Assembly: GCA_947623945.1 (NCBI GenBank)
Contig: CANQHU010000013.1
Location: forward strand, 1-43,357
Length of the DNA: 43,357 nt
Direction of reading: 5' to 3'
Source: an uncultured Clostridia bacterium
Lineage (GTDB): Bacteria; Bacillota; Clostridia; TANB77; CAG-508
A program made the position numbers and the translations under genes. Below, piece by piece: positions 7,768-16,569 of the stretch; the stretch's first letter is position 1; each line of letters begins with the position of its first letter. Below the pieces are notes generated by a model, which did not search any database, was not told where the DNA came from, and saw only the letters and a program-made list of their open reading frames with translations.

Positions 7768-9957
7768 AATCTTAATGCATTTAAAATAACAGTTATACTA
7801 CTTAAAACCATAGCTAAACTTGCAATCATAGGATTAATAGAAATATTAAAAGGTTTTAACAAGCCAATACTAATAGGAATCATTAAACTGTTATAGAAAA
7901 ATGCCCAAAATAGATTTTGTTTAATATTTCTAACAGTTTTCTTACTAATATTTCTTAAATTAATAATACTGTATAAATTATTTTGAGTTAAAACTACATC
8001 AGAAGAATAATTTGCAATATCAGTACCACTATTAAAACTTACGCCAATATTTGCATTTACTAAAGCAGGACTGTCATTAATACCATCTCCACACATCATA
8101 ACAAATTTGTTTTCTTCTTTTAATTTCTTTATAATATTTGCTTTTTCAGAAGGAACAACATCAGAAATAACATTAGAAATACCAATATTTTTTGCAATTT
8201 TTTCAGCAGTTTTCTTATTATCTCCAGTTAACATCATTGTTTCAATATGATTATCATTTAAAATTTTAATTACTTCTTTTGCATTCTCTCTTACAGTATC
8301 ATTTACTCCGAATAAGAGCAATTATATTTCTATTTTCTACAACATAAACAATACTATTTCCATCATTTGCTAAATTTTCTTCATCTTTAGTATGAGTATT
8401 TTCAATATTATATTTAGAAAGTATTTTAGAATTTCCTAATATATATTCATTAGATTGAACACTTCCTATCATTCCATATCCGCTAATATTTTCAAAATTT
8501 TTTACATTTAAAGTTTCCAATTTATTTTCTTTCAAATAATCAGTAAAAGCATTTCCAATAGGATGAGTCGATTTTGACTCTAAACTTCCTATAATTTGCA
8601 TCAAATCTTTTTCAGGTTTATTACTATAATTTTTAATTTCAGCTATTTTTAAAGTTCCATAAGTTAAAGTTCCAGTTTTATCAAAAACAACAGTATCAAC
8701 TTTTCTAGCATTTTCTAAAATTTCACTTTTCTTAACTAAAATACCTTTACTTGCACATAACCCTTCACTAATAACAATGGCAAGTGGAGTTGCCAAGCCC
8801 AAACTACAAGGACAAGCAACAACTAAAACAGTAACAAATGTAATAAGAGAAGTTGAAAAATCAAATCCTAATAATAAATAAGCAAAAAATGTAACTAATG
8901 CAATTATTATAACAGTTGGAACAAAATATCCACTTACCTTATCTGCGATTTTACTAATAGGAGCTTTGGTATTTGATGCCTCTACTACCAATTGCACAAT
9001 TTCAGAAATAGTAGATTCTTTTCCAATTCTTTCTGCTTTGTATTCTATATAACCATCATAATTAAAACTACCAGCAATAACTTTTGCACCAATTGTTTTT
9101 GCGGATTTTTTACTTTCACCTGTAATAAATGCTTCATCTAAATGGGCTTTTCCAAAGGTAATTTCGCCATCAACAGCAATTTTTTCTCCAGGTTTACAAA
9201 TTACAATATCTCCTTTTTGTACTTCATCAATTGTTACTTGTTTTGGCTGTCCATCTACTTTAATTACAGCATAATTTGGTGTTATTGTTACTAAATTTTG
9301 AATTGCTTCTTTGGTTTTGTCTTTACTAATTCTATCAATAAAACGTCCTAGCTTAATGAAATAAATGACAATTGCTGAAGATTCAAAATATAGATTTTCA
9401 ACATAATGATGATGACCACTAAAAATCATATACGTGCTGTATAAACTATATAAAAAACTACTTAATACACCAATCGCTACTAAAGTATCCATGTTTGGAG
9501 ATTTATGAATAAGATTTTTAAATCCGTTTTTTAAGATGTCAAATCCATAAATCATAAAACTAATAGCAAATATCAACAAGGAAATAGTGTAATTAATTGG
9601 GTTTTTATGCATATCGAAAAATTCTATTGTAGGAAGCCCAACCATGTGACCCATTGAAAGATAAAATAATATAATTGCTAAAAAAGTAAATATAATAAAT
9701 TTTACTTTTTCATTTTTACTTTTTGATTGTTCTTGGTTTTCTTGAAATAATCCTAAACTTTTAAAACCAGCTTCTTTTACAAATTCTTCGATTTTCTTTT
9801 GATTTAAAATTGTTTCATCAAATTCAATTAAGGCATTTGCCATAACTAAATTTACAGAGACATTAGAAATTCCCGTTTGTTTTTTTAAGTATTTTTCTAA
9901 GCCGTTGGAACAGCTACTGCATGTCATTCCATCAATTGCTAAAACAATTCTTTTCAT
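7752..9957 (-). CDS. copA: Copper-translocating P1B-type ATPase CopA, read through one +1 shift at CGG
   Basis: A 734-residue Cu(I)-type exporter if one C is skipped at 8310. The N-terminal heavy-metal-associated domain has GMTCSSC (residues 10-16). Transmembrane helices follow, then FITGESKK (actuator), VACPCSLGLATP (metal-binding CPC helix), DKTGTLTYG (phosphorylation Asp) and ESKSTHPIG (HP motif). After the shift come MLTGDNKKTA, MCGDGINDSPAL and a C-terminal transmembrane pair. Frame 0 ends two codons after CGG (codon 550), inside the P/N domain. AAGGAAGG precedes the ATG. It is the last gene of the cadC-cadA-copZ-copA operon. Confidence 0.9.
8307..8310 (-). other. CGG-A +1 frameshift site in copA
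   Basis: Frame-0 reading is ATT CGG AGT AAA TGA. Skipping the C gives ATT GGA GTA AAT GAT (IGVND), the expected P-type ATPase sequence. Confidence 0.88.
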
Positions 9958-9980
9958 AATAATAATCCTTCCTTTAGTTT

Positions 9981-10184
9981 TTAAACAACTTCAAAATCAA
10001 GATCTTGTATTTTTTCTTTTGCTTGTTCTATAACAGAATCATCTTTTGCTACAATTTTAACAGTGCTATCTACATGGCTTGCAACAACTTCTTTAACTCC
10101 ATTTATAGTTTTTACGGCATTTTGAACTCTGTTTTCACATCCTCCACATACCATACCTTTTACATTTAAAACATATTCTTTCAT
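9981..10184 (-). CDS. copZ: Heavy-metal-associated domain protein, CopZ-like copper chaperone
   Basis: A 67-residue single HMA domain with the metal-binding motif GMVCGGC near residue 10, a ferredoxin-like beta-alpha-beta-beta-alpha-beta pattern and normal CopZ length. The ATG at 10184 is set by GGGAGG (10193-10198), which is inside the 3' end of the preceding ATPase gene. The stop of that gene is 2 bp before this start. It may deliver metal to CopA, or stand in for the missing N-terminal HMA of the upstream ATPase. Confidence 0.88.
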   Translation of the reverse strand: MKEYVLNVKGMVCGGCENRVQNAVKTINGVKEVVASHVDSTVKIVAKDDSVIEQAKEKIQDLDFEVV

Positions 10185-10186
10185 TT

Positions 10187-12031
10187 TTAAAACCTCCCAA
10201 AATTTAAAATTCTTAATGAATTTAATACACAAATAATAGAAACTCCAACATCTGCAAATACAGCAGACCACATAGTTGATAAGCCAAATGCACTTAAAGC
10301 CAAAACAAGTAATTTTACAAAAATAGCAAATATAATATTTTGTCTTACAATTATCATAGTTTTCTTTGATAATCTTATTGCATTACATATTTTAGATGGT
10401 TCATCTGTCATAAGAACAACATCTGCTGCTTCAATACTACTGTCTGAGCCTAATCCACCCATTGCAATTCCAACATCAGATAAAGCTAAAACTGGACTAT
10501 CATTCATTCCATCTCCAACAAAGATAACATTTTCATTTGGAGATTTTGATGCCATAATTTCTTCTAATTTTTTTGCTTTATCAGTAGGAAGTAATTCTGA
10601 ATATACTTCATCAATTTGCAATTCTTTAGCAATATTTTCACTTATTTCCTTTTTATCTCCTGTTAGCATAACAGTTTTTTTGATAGATTGGTTTTTTAAA
10701 TCAGAAATTGCTTGTTTAGAATCTTCTTTTATTTGGTCTGCAATAATTATACTACCAACAAAATTTTTTTCAAGTGCAATATATAAAATTGTTCCAACTT
10801 CATTAGACTTAATATAATCAATATTATTCTGTTTCATCCATTTTTCATTACCAATTAAAACTTCTTTACCATCAATTTTGCAAGAAATTCCAAATCCAGA
10901 TATTTCTTGAAAATCTGATATAGAGTTTAAATCAATTTCTTTTCCATAAGCATTTTTTAAAGATAAAGAAATAGGATGGTTAGAATAATTTTCACTAAAA
11001 GTTGCAAGTTTTAGCAATTCTTGTTTTGAGATATTAACTGCATCTATTTTTTGAACTTCAAAAGTTCCCTTTGTTAAAGTTCCAGTTTTATCAAATACAA
11101 TAATTTCACTATTTGCTAAACGTTCTAAATAATTGCCACCTTTTATTAAAATACCCATTTTTGAGGCGCTACCTATTCCTGCAAAAAATCCTAAAGGGAT
11201 AGATAAAACTAATGCACAAGGGCAAGATACTACTAAAAATGTTAAAGCCCTATAAATCCATACTTGAAAAGTAGATATGTGCAAAACAAAAGGTGGAATA
11301 ATAGCTAAAATAATTGCAATTAATACTACAATAGGAGTATAATATTTTGCGAATTTTGTGATAAAATTTTCGGATTTTGATTTTTTGCTACTTGCATTTT
11401 CTACTAAATCTAATATTTTACTTACAGTTGATTCTGTAAATTTTTTAGTTACTTTTAAAGTTAATAAACTTGTTTGATTAATGCAACCACTTAAAACTGT
11501 ATCTCCTACAATTACTTCTTTTGGAACAGATTCTCCTGTTAATCCGGATGTATCTAATAAAGAAGAACCTTCAAGTATAATTCCATCTAAAGGAATTTTT
11601 TCACCTGGTTTTACAATAATTGTTTCTCCTATATTTACTTCATTTGGATTTACTTTAAAAATTTTATTATTACGCTTTACACATGCAAAGTCAGGTCTAA
11701 TATCCATTAACTGCGTAATTGATTTCTTTGATTTATCAACAGCATAGTCTTGAAGCATTTCTCCTACTTGATAAAATAGCATAACACAAACTGCCTCTGG
11801 AAATTCTTTTATCGCAAAAGCACCTAAAGTTGCAATTAGCATAAGGCAATTTTCATCAAAAAATTTCCCTTTAAAGAAATGCTCAAATGCTTCTTGAATT
11901 ACATCAAACCCAACTAATATGTAACTTACAAAATATAAAATAGTATTTATTAGTTCATTTTTGAATGGTACAAAAAGAGCAATTAAAAAAATTAAGAATG
12001 CTAAAAATATTTTTATTATTTTATTTTTCAT
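10187..12031 (-). CDS. Heavy-metal P1B-type ATPase, CadA/ZntA-like, without its own HMA domain
   Basis: A 614-residue metal exporter. Residues 1-90 are membrane helices with no CxxC HMA domain. It has LTGESVPKE, VVSCPCALVLSIPLG (CPC), DKTGTLTKG, NHPIS and VGDGMNDSPVLA. The SCPCALVLSIPLGFF form is typical of the Zn/Cd/Pb group rather than the Cu group, consistent with the CadC-type regulator. Its ATG overlaps the cadC stop as ATGA, so translation is coupled. The separate copZ gene downstream may provide the metal-binding domain. No CGG codon is seen. Confidence 0.9.
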   Translation of the reverse strand: MKNKIIKIFLAFLIFLIALFVPFKNELINTILYFVSYILVGFDVIQEAFEHFFKGKFFDENCLMLIATLGAFAIKEFPEAVCVMLFYQVGEMLQDYAVDKSKKSITQLMDIRPDFACVKRNNKIFKVNPNEVNIGETIIVKPGEKIPLDGIILEGSSLLDTSGLTGESVPKEVIVGDTVLSGCINQTSLLTLKVTKKFTESTVSKILDLVENASSKKSKSENFITKFAKYYTPIVVLIAIILAIIPPFVLHISTFQVWIYRALTFLVVSCPCALVLSIPLGFFAGIGSASKMGILIKGGNYLERLANSEIIVFDKTGTLTKGTFEVQKIDAVNISKQELLKLATFSENYSNHPISLSLKNAYGKEIDLNSISDFQEISGFGISCKIDGKEVLIGNEKWMKQNNIDYIKSNEVGTILYIALEKNFVGSIIIADQIKEDSKQAISDLKNQSIKKTVMLTGDKKEISENIAKELQIDEVYSELLPTDKAKKLEEIMASKSPNENVIFVGDGMNDSPVLALSDVGIAMGGLGSDSSIEAADVVLMTDEPSKICNAIRLSKKTMIIVRQNIIFAIFVKLLVLALSAFGLSTMWSAVFADVGVSIICVLNSLRILNFGRF

Positions 12032-12412
12032 GATTTTTCTCCTTGTTGATTATTTTTGTGTTCTATGTGTTCTACACCTATTTCAAATAGTTGTTTTACG
12101 TGATCATCGTCTAACATATAATAAACTTCTTTTCCACTTTTTCTATATCGTACAATTCCACTTTTTCTAAGAGCACTTAATTGATGAGAAATGGAAGATT
12201 TGCTCATTCCTAGGACATTTGCAATATCACATACACACATTTCATTTTGATCTAATGCAAAAAGAATTTTAGTTCTAGTGGTGTCTCCGAAGAATTTTGA
12301 AAAATTTGGCTAAATTATTAAATAAAGTTTCGTTTGCCATTTTTTTTAAGGTGTTTTCTACAATATCTTTGTGAATTATATTGCAATCACATATGAATTC
12401 GTTTTTTGACAT
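12028..12412 (-). CDS. cadC: ArsR/SmtB-family metal sensor, CadC-like, read through one +1 shift at CGG
   Basis: A 127-residue winged-helix repressor if one C is skipped at 12289. It has an N-terminal CDC pair (residues 8-10), then LAKFFKIL before the break. Afterwards come GDTTRTKILFAL, EMCVCDIA (the CxC metal site of CadC-type sensors), SSISHQLSALRKSGIV (recognition helix) and a His/Asp-rich C-terminal helix. Frame 0 ends three codons after CGG (codon 42), before the DNA-binding domain, so an unshifted product could not repress. AGGAG precedes the ATG at 12412. It is first in the operon, whose promoter contains two inverted repeats. Confidence 0.88.
12286..12289 (-). other. CGG-A +1 frameshift site in cadC
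   Basis: Frame-0 reading is CTT CGG AGA CAC CAC TAG. Skipping the C gives CTT GGA GAC ACC ACT AGA (LGDTTR), the canonical ArsR sequence. Confidence 0.9.
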
Positions 12413-12441
12413 GTTTAATCTCCTTTCAAAGTTGACAATAA

Positions 12442-12492
12442 TTGAATAAACATTCAACTAATATTATAGTTGAATATTTATTCAATTGTCAA
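12442..12492 (-). promoter_or_regulatory. Metal-operon promoter with two ArsR-type operators
   Basis: Minus strand: TTGACA (12492-12487), an 18-bp spacer, TATAAT (12468-12463). The spacer holds a perfect 7-2-7 inverted repeat TTGAATATTTATTCAA (12470-12485). A second copy, TTGAAT-4-ATTCAA, lies downstream of the -10 (12442-12457). The spacing suits repression by the CadC-like product. Confidence 0.85.
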
Positions 12493-12614
12493 TACTTTTT
12501 GAAAAAATTTTAAAAATAATTAATGTTCAAATTAAATTCTAGTTTATAATATAAATTTAGTATTATTTGGTTAAAAATACGCCACAAAAAAATTATGTAA
12601 ATTTTTAAAAGCGA

Positions 12615-12643
12615 TTGACAAAAATCATAAAAAGGGCTAAAAT
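12615..12643 (+). promoter_or_regulatory. Promoter of corA
   Basis: TTGACA at 12615-12620, a 17-bp spacer, TAAAAT at 12638-12643. Confidence 0.75.
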
Positions 12644-12680
12644 AATAATGTTAAGGAAAAAATAAAAGGAGGGGATGGAT

Positions 12681-13631
12681 TTGCTAAAAATATACAATAC
12701 AGATTTAGAAACCGATAAATTTGAGGAAATAAAAGAATTTAAAAAAGGAGCATGGATAAACTTAGTAAATCCGTCGGAAGCCGAAATAAAAAAAGTATGT
12801 GAAGGAGTAAATATTGAAGAAGACTATATAAAAGATGCATTAGACTATGAAGAAAAAGCAAGAATTGATCAAGATGAAGATGACAATGTAACATTTATAG
12901 TTATTGATACACCAACAGTAGAAAAAGCCGAGGAAAATGATATTTATTCAACTATTCCATTAGGAATGATTATAGTAAGAGATGACTTTTTTATAACAGT
13001 ATCTCTAGAAAAAAACAAAATAATTGAAAACTTTGAAAAAAAGAAAGTAAAAAATTTTCAAACCTATAAAAAAACAAGATTCATTTTTCAAATTTTATAC
13101 TTAAACTCATCATACTTCTTAAATTACTTAAAACAAATAAATAAAGAAACAGAAATAGCAGAATATATTTTAAAAAATTCAATGAAAAATAAAGAACTTT
13201 TAAAACTTTTAAGTTTAGAAAAAGGATTAGTATATTTTACAACATCTTTAAAATCTAATGAATTAGTAATGGAAAAACTAATGAGAGGAAAAATTATAAA
13301 ATTATATGAAGAAGATGAAGAAATACTAGAAGATGCAATCACAGAAAACAAACAAGCAATTGAAATGTCACAAATATATAGCAACATTTTAAATGGAACA
13401 ATGGATGCATATGCATCTATAATTTCAAATAACCTAAATGGCGTAATGAAATTTTTAACATCAATTACAATTGTTTTAGCAGTACCTACAATGATATCTA
13501 GTTTTTGGGGAATGAATGTTGGTCTGCCATTTCAAAACAGTCCATTTGGATTTGTGGCAATGATATTAATATCAGTTGTTTTAACACTACTTGTAACATA
13601 TTGGTTAAAACGAAAAGATATGCTAGATTAA
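12681..13631 (+). CDS. corA: CorA-family divalent cation (Mg/Co) transporter
   Basis: A 316-residue CorA-type channel subunit. It has a long acidic and helical cytoplasmic N-terminal domain, then two C-terminal transmembrane helices. The first ends in the signature GMNV (FWGMNVGLPF), and a basic tail KRKD follows the second. The start is chosen as TTG at 12681 because AGGAGG (12667-12672) has 8-bp spacing to it. The in-frame ATG at 12675 is too close to that site. The protein then begins LKIYNTD, as in many homologues. Confidence 0.9.
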   Translation: MLKIYNTDLETDKFEEIKEFKKGAWINLVNPSEAEIKKVCEGVNIEEDYIKDALDYEEKARIDQDEDDNVTFIVIDTPTVEKAEENDIYSTIPLGMIIVRDDFFITVSLEKNKIIENFEKKKVKNFQTYKKTRFIFQILYLNSSYFLNYLKQINKETEIAEYILKNSMKNKELLKLLSLEKGLVYFTTSLKSNELVMEKLMRGKIIKLYEEDEEILEDAITENKQAIEMSQIYSNILNGTMDAYASIISNNLNGVMKFLTSITIVLAVPTMISSFWGMNVGLPFQNSPFGFVAMILISVVLTLLVTYWLKRKDMLD

Positions 13632-13644
13632 AAATTAATAAACT

Positions 13645-13680
13645 AAAAAACAAGATTAATAAAAAATCTTGTTTTTTTTG
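13645..13680 (+). terminator. Terminator of corA
   Basis: A perfect 13-bp stem (13645-13657 with 13665-13677) whose right arm ends in the T-run. Confidence 0.85.
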
Positions 13681-13775
13681 AAACTTTTTAATTAACAAAA
13701 TCGAAAAATTAATAAAATGTATATTTTTTAATAAATCGCATATACTACTAAAAAAGAAAATAAAGGAGGAAAAAA

Positions 13776-13967
13776 ATGAAGATAATAGATAAAATTGCAT
13801 TAGTATTAATTGTCATAGGAGCTTTAAATTGGGGATTAATCGCATTATTCAATTTTGACTTAGTAGCAGCAATTTTTGGTGATATGACAGTTCTTTCTAG
13901 AATCGTTTATGGATTAGTTGGTTTATCTGGTCTATGGGGAATAAAATTATTGTTTGACAAAGACTAA
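13776..13967 (+). CDS. DUF378 family membrane protein
   Basis: A 63-residue protein with two transmembrane segments and the family signature IGALNWGLIALFNFDLV (about 11-27), then GLVGLSGLWG. DUF378 proteins (YuzA-like) are common in Firmicutes and of unknown function. AAAGGAGG precedes the ATG. Confidence 0.9.
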   Translation: MKIIDKIALVLIVIGALNWGLIALFNFDLVAAIFGDMTVLSRIVYGLVGLSGLWGIKLLFDKD

Positions 13968-14037
13968 TTATAAGAGTATAATAAGGGATAGGCACAAGGT
14001 AGGAGTTTTCACATTTTAATTAAAAAGAGGGGAAAAT

Positions 14038-14331
14038 ATGACATCAAAAGGAATGAGTTTAGCAAAAGTAATAAAGGGAAGAACATTATCAGAACGTGAG
14101 TATCAAATAATTGGACGGTTAGAGGAGGAGCCTAAACTAGGTAAAAATTTAGTATACGTAGCTAATGGGCAAACTCACAACACACAAGAAGTTATAGCAA
14201 AAGTCACAAAGAAGGAGAAACACCATCCATTTTATCCGGGAAGGATAATTATTGAAACTGACAAAAATATGTATATTGCAGATGACTTTGTTGCATTTAG
14301 CGAAAATTCGCGAAGAGGAAGCAGGCTATGA
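14038..14331 (+). CDS. Hypothetical 97-residue basic protein with an in-frame CGG
   Basis: An unrecognised small soluble protein with alternating beta-like segments (NLVYVANG, RIIIETDKNMYIADDFVAF). GAGGGG precedes the ATG, and a strong terminator overlaps its end, so it looks like a real gene. Codons are less A-rich than its neighbours (runs of GAG, CGT, CCG), which hints at a different origin. Codon 27 (14116-14118) is CGG followed by T, one of only two CGG codons here not needing a shift. A +1 slip there would read GGT TAG and end translation at once, so full-length synthesis needs CGG read in frame. Confidence 0.72.
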   Translation: MTSKGMSLAKVIKGRTLSEREYQIIGRLEEEPKLGKNLVYVANGQTHNTQEVIAKVTKKEKHHPFYPGRIIIETDKNMYIADDFVAFSENSRRGSRL

Positions 14332-14347
14332 ATTTAGCCTGCTTTTT
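14321..14347 (+). terminator. Terminator overlapping the stop of the 97-residue gene
   Basis: Stem GCAGGCTA (14321-14328) with TAGCCTGC (14335-14342), followed by TTTTT. The stop codon begins the loop. Confidence 0.88.
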
Positions 14348-14370
14348 CGTATAAGTTTTATGCAATAACC

Positions 14371-14399
14371 TTGAAATTTTAATAAAAATAAAGTATAAT
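14371..14399 (+). promoter_or_regulatory. Promoter of the ABC-F/deaminase operon
   Basis: TTGAAA at 14371-14376, a 17-bp spacer, TATAAT at 14394-14399. Confidence 0.8.
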
Positions 14400-14443
14400 A
14401 AGTAACGAAAAATTAGCAAAATAGAGTATAGGAGAAAAGAAAA

Positions 14444-16027
14444 ATGTTAAGTGCAAATGGAGTAACCGTAAGGTTTGGAAAAAGAGTATTATTTGAAGAT
14501 GTTAATATCAATTTCGGAAAAGGAAATTGTTATGGAATCATTGGAGCAAATGGTGCTGGGAAATCAACTTTTCTTAAAGTATTATCAAAAGAATTAGAAC
14601 CAAGCAAAGGAGATGTAAGCCTAGACAAAGGAGAAAGACTTTCTGTTTTAAAACAAGACCACTTTGCGTACGAAGAATATACAGTAATAGATACAGTAAT
14701 AATGGGGAACAAAGAATTATATGACATTATGAAAGAAAAAGAGGCAATTTATAGTAAGCCAGATTTTTCAGAAGAAGATGGAATGAAAGCAGCAAAATTA
14801 GAAGAAAGATTTGCAGAATTAGACGGATGGAATGCAGAATCAGATGCAGCAATGTTATTAAATGATTTAGGAATAATTCCAGATAATCATTATAAATTTA
14901 TGAAAGAAATAGAAGCCAAAGATAAAGTAAAAGTGCTATTAGCACAAAGTTTATTTGGAAATCCAGATGTCTTATTATTAGATGAGCCAACAAATGACTT
15001 GGACTTAAAAAGTATCAATTGGTTACAAGATTTTTTAATGGATTTTGAAAATACTGTAATTGTAGTATCACATGATAGATACTTTTTGAACAAAGTTTGT
15101 ACCCATATAGCAGATGTAGACTTTGGAAAAATTAAGGTGTATCCAGGAAACTATGACTTTTGGTATGAATCAAGTCAACTTGCATTAAAGCAAGCAAGAG
15201 AACAAAACAAAAAGAAAGAAGAAAAAATCAAGGAATTACAAGATTTTATTGCAAGATTTAGTGCAAATGCTTCAAAATCAAAACAAGCAACATCAAGAAA
15301 GAAAACCTTAGAAAAAATTGAATTAGAAGAAATAAAGCCATCAAATAGAAAATATCCATATATTGATTTTAAACCAGACAGAGAACCAGGAAAAGAAATT
15401 TTACAAGTAAAAAACATATCCAAAACAATAGAAGGTGTAAAAGTTTTAGATAATGTATCATTTACAATAAAACAGGGGAATAAAATTGCATTTTTAGCAG
15501 ACAACGAAATTGCAAAAACAGTATTATTTCAAATAATTGCAGGAGAATTAGAACCAGACGAAGGAGAACTAATTTGGGGAACAACAATAACCAAAAATTA
15601 TTTCCCAAAAGATAATAATTATTTATTTGAAACAGATGAAAACTTAACTGACTGGCTTAGAAAATACTCAAAAGATCCAGATGAAACTTATGTAAGAGGC
15701 TTTTTAGGAAGAATGTTATTTTCAGGAGATGAAGCCTTAAAACAAGTAAAAGTATTATCAGGAGGAGAAAAAGTAAGATGTGTATTATCAAAAATGATGT
15801 TATCAGGAGCAAACCTTTTAATATTTGATGAACCAACAAATCATTTAGACATGGAAAGTATAACAGCTTTAAATGAAGGAATGAAAAAATTTACTGGAAA
15901 CATCTTATTTACATCACATGACCACGAACTAACTCAAACCGTAGCAAACAGAATAATAGATATAAAAAACGACGGAAAAATAATTGATAGAGAAATAACC
16001 TATAACGAATATTTAGGAGTGGAATAA
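14444..16027 (+). CDS. ABC-F family ATPase (YbiT/YkpA-like)
   Basis: A 527-residue soluble protein with two ABC domains and no membrane segments. Domain 1 has Walker A GANGAGKST (about 37-45) and Walker B VLLLDEPTNDLD, but no classical LSGGE; instead it has KVKVLLAQSLF, as in YbiT-type proteins. A lysine-rich linker follows (about 245-295). Domain 2 has an eroded Walker A (ADNEIAKTV) but an intact signature VLSGGEKVR and Walker B LLIFDEPTNHLD. ABC-F proteins act on ribosomes as translation factors or antibiotic-protection proteins. AGGAG precedes the ATG. The stop abuts the deaminase gene. Confidence 0.9.
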   Translation: MLSANGVTVRFGKRVLFEDVNINFGKGNCYGIIGANGAGKSTFLKVLSKELEPSKGDVSLDKGERLSVLKQDHFAYEEYTVIDTVIMGNKELYDIMKEKEAIYSKPDFSEEDGMKAAKLEERFAELDGWNAESDAAMLLNDLGIIPDNHYKFMKEIEAKDKVKVLLAQSLFGNPDVLLLDEPTNDLDLKSINWLQDFLMDFENTVIVVSHDRYFLNKVCTHIADVDFGKIKVYPGNYDFWYESSQLALKQAREQNKKKEEKIKELQDFIARFSANASKSKQATSRKKTLEKIELEEIKPSNRKYPYIDFKPDREPGKEILQVKNISKTIEGVKVLDNVSFTIKQGNKIAFLADNEIAKTVLFQIIAGELEPDEGELIWGTTITKNYFPKDNNYLFETDENLTDWLRKYSKDPDETYVRGFLGRMLFSGDEALKQVKVLSGGEKVRCVLSKMMLSGANLLIFDEPTNHLDMESITALNEGMKKFTGNILFTSHDHELTQTVANRIIDIKNDGKIIDREITYNEYLGVE

Positions 16028-16501
16028 ATGATGAGTAGAGTTGATAAAATAAATTATTATTTGAATATTGCAGAAAGTGTAGCAGAAAGAGGAACATGTT
16101 TAAGAAACAATTATGGAAGTATAATAGTAAAAAATGATGAAATTATATCAACTGGATATACAGGAGCACCTAGGGGAAGAAAAAATTGCTTAGATTTAGG
16201 GTATTGCATGAAAAAGGATATGCCAAGTGGAAAAGGCTATGATAAATGTAGAGCAGTACATAGTGAACAAAATGCAATGCTAAGCGCAGCAAGAAAAGAT
16301 ATGCTAGGAGCAACACTATACTTAGTAGGAATTAATAAAAGAAATAATGAATATGTAAAAGACAATTGGCCATGTACATTTTGCAAAAGAATGTTAATAA
16401 ATGCAGGAATAAAAGAAGTCGTAATGCGCGACACCAAAACAGAATATCGAATTGAACAAGTACAAAATTGGATTGAAAATGATGACTCATTAGATTATTA
16501 A
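16028..16501 (+). CDS. Deoxycytidylate (dCMP) deaminase, ComEB-like
   Basis: A 157-residue zinc-dependent cytidine/deoxycytidylate deaminase. It has TGAPRG near 38-43, the catalytic zinc motif HSEQNAM (His plus Glu) and WPCTFCKRML (PCxxC cysteines). It supplies dUMP from dCMP for dTMP synthesis. ComEB is the Bacillus name and does not imply competence. The start at 16028 directly follows the ABC-F stop, with AGGAG inside that gene's 3' end. A second ATG follows immediately. Confidence 0.9.
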   Translation: MMSRVDKINYYLNIAESVAERGTCLRNNYGSIIVKNDEIISTGYTGAPRGRKNCLDLGYCMKKDMPSGKGYDKCRAVHSEQNAMLSAARKDMLGATLYLVGINKRNNEYVKDNWPCTFCKRMLINAGIKEVVMRDTKTEYRIEQVQNWIENDDSLDY

Positions 16502-16532
16502 GGTGTTTTTTGGGACGGGGCAAAAAAACACC
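16502..16532 (+). repeat. Inverted-repeat element with GGGACGGGGC core
   Basis: GGTGTTTTTTG (16502-16512) and CAAAAAAACACC (16521-16532) flank a GC-rich core. The core is shared with the long hairpin at 30007-30074. It lies between the deaminase and tex and may end transcription. Confidence 0.65.
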
Positions 16533-16569
16533 CATTGAAAAAAATTAAAAAACACCAGGAGGGAGAAAG

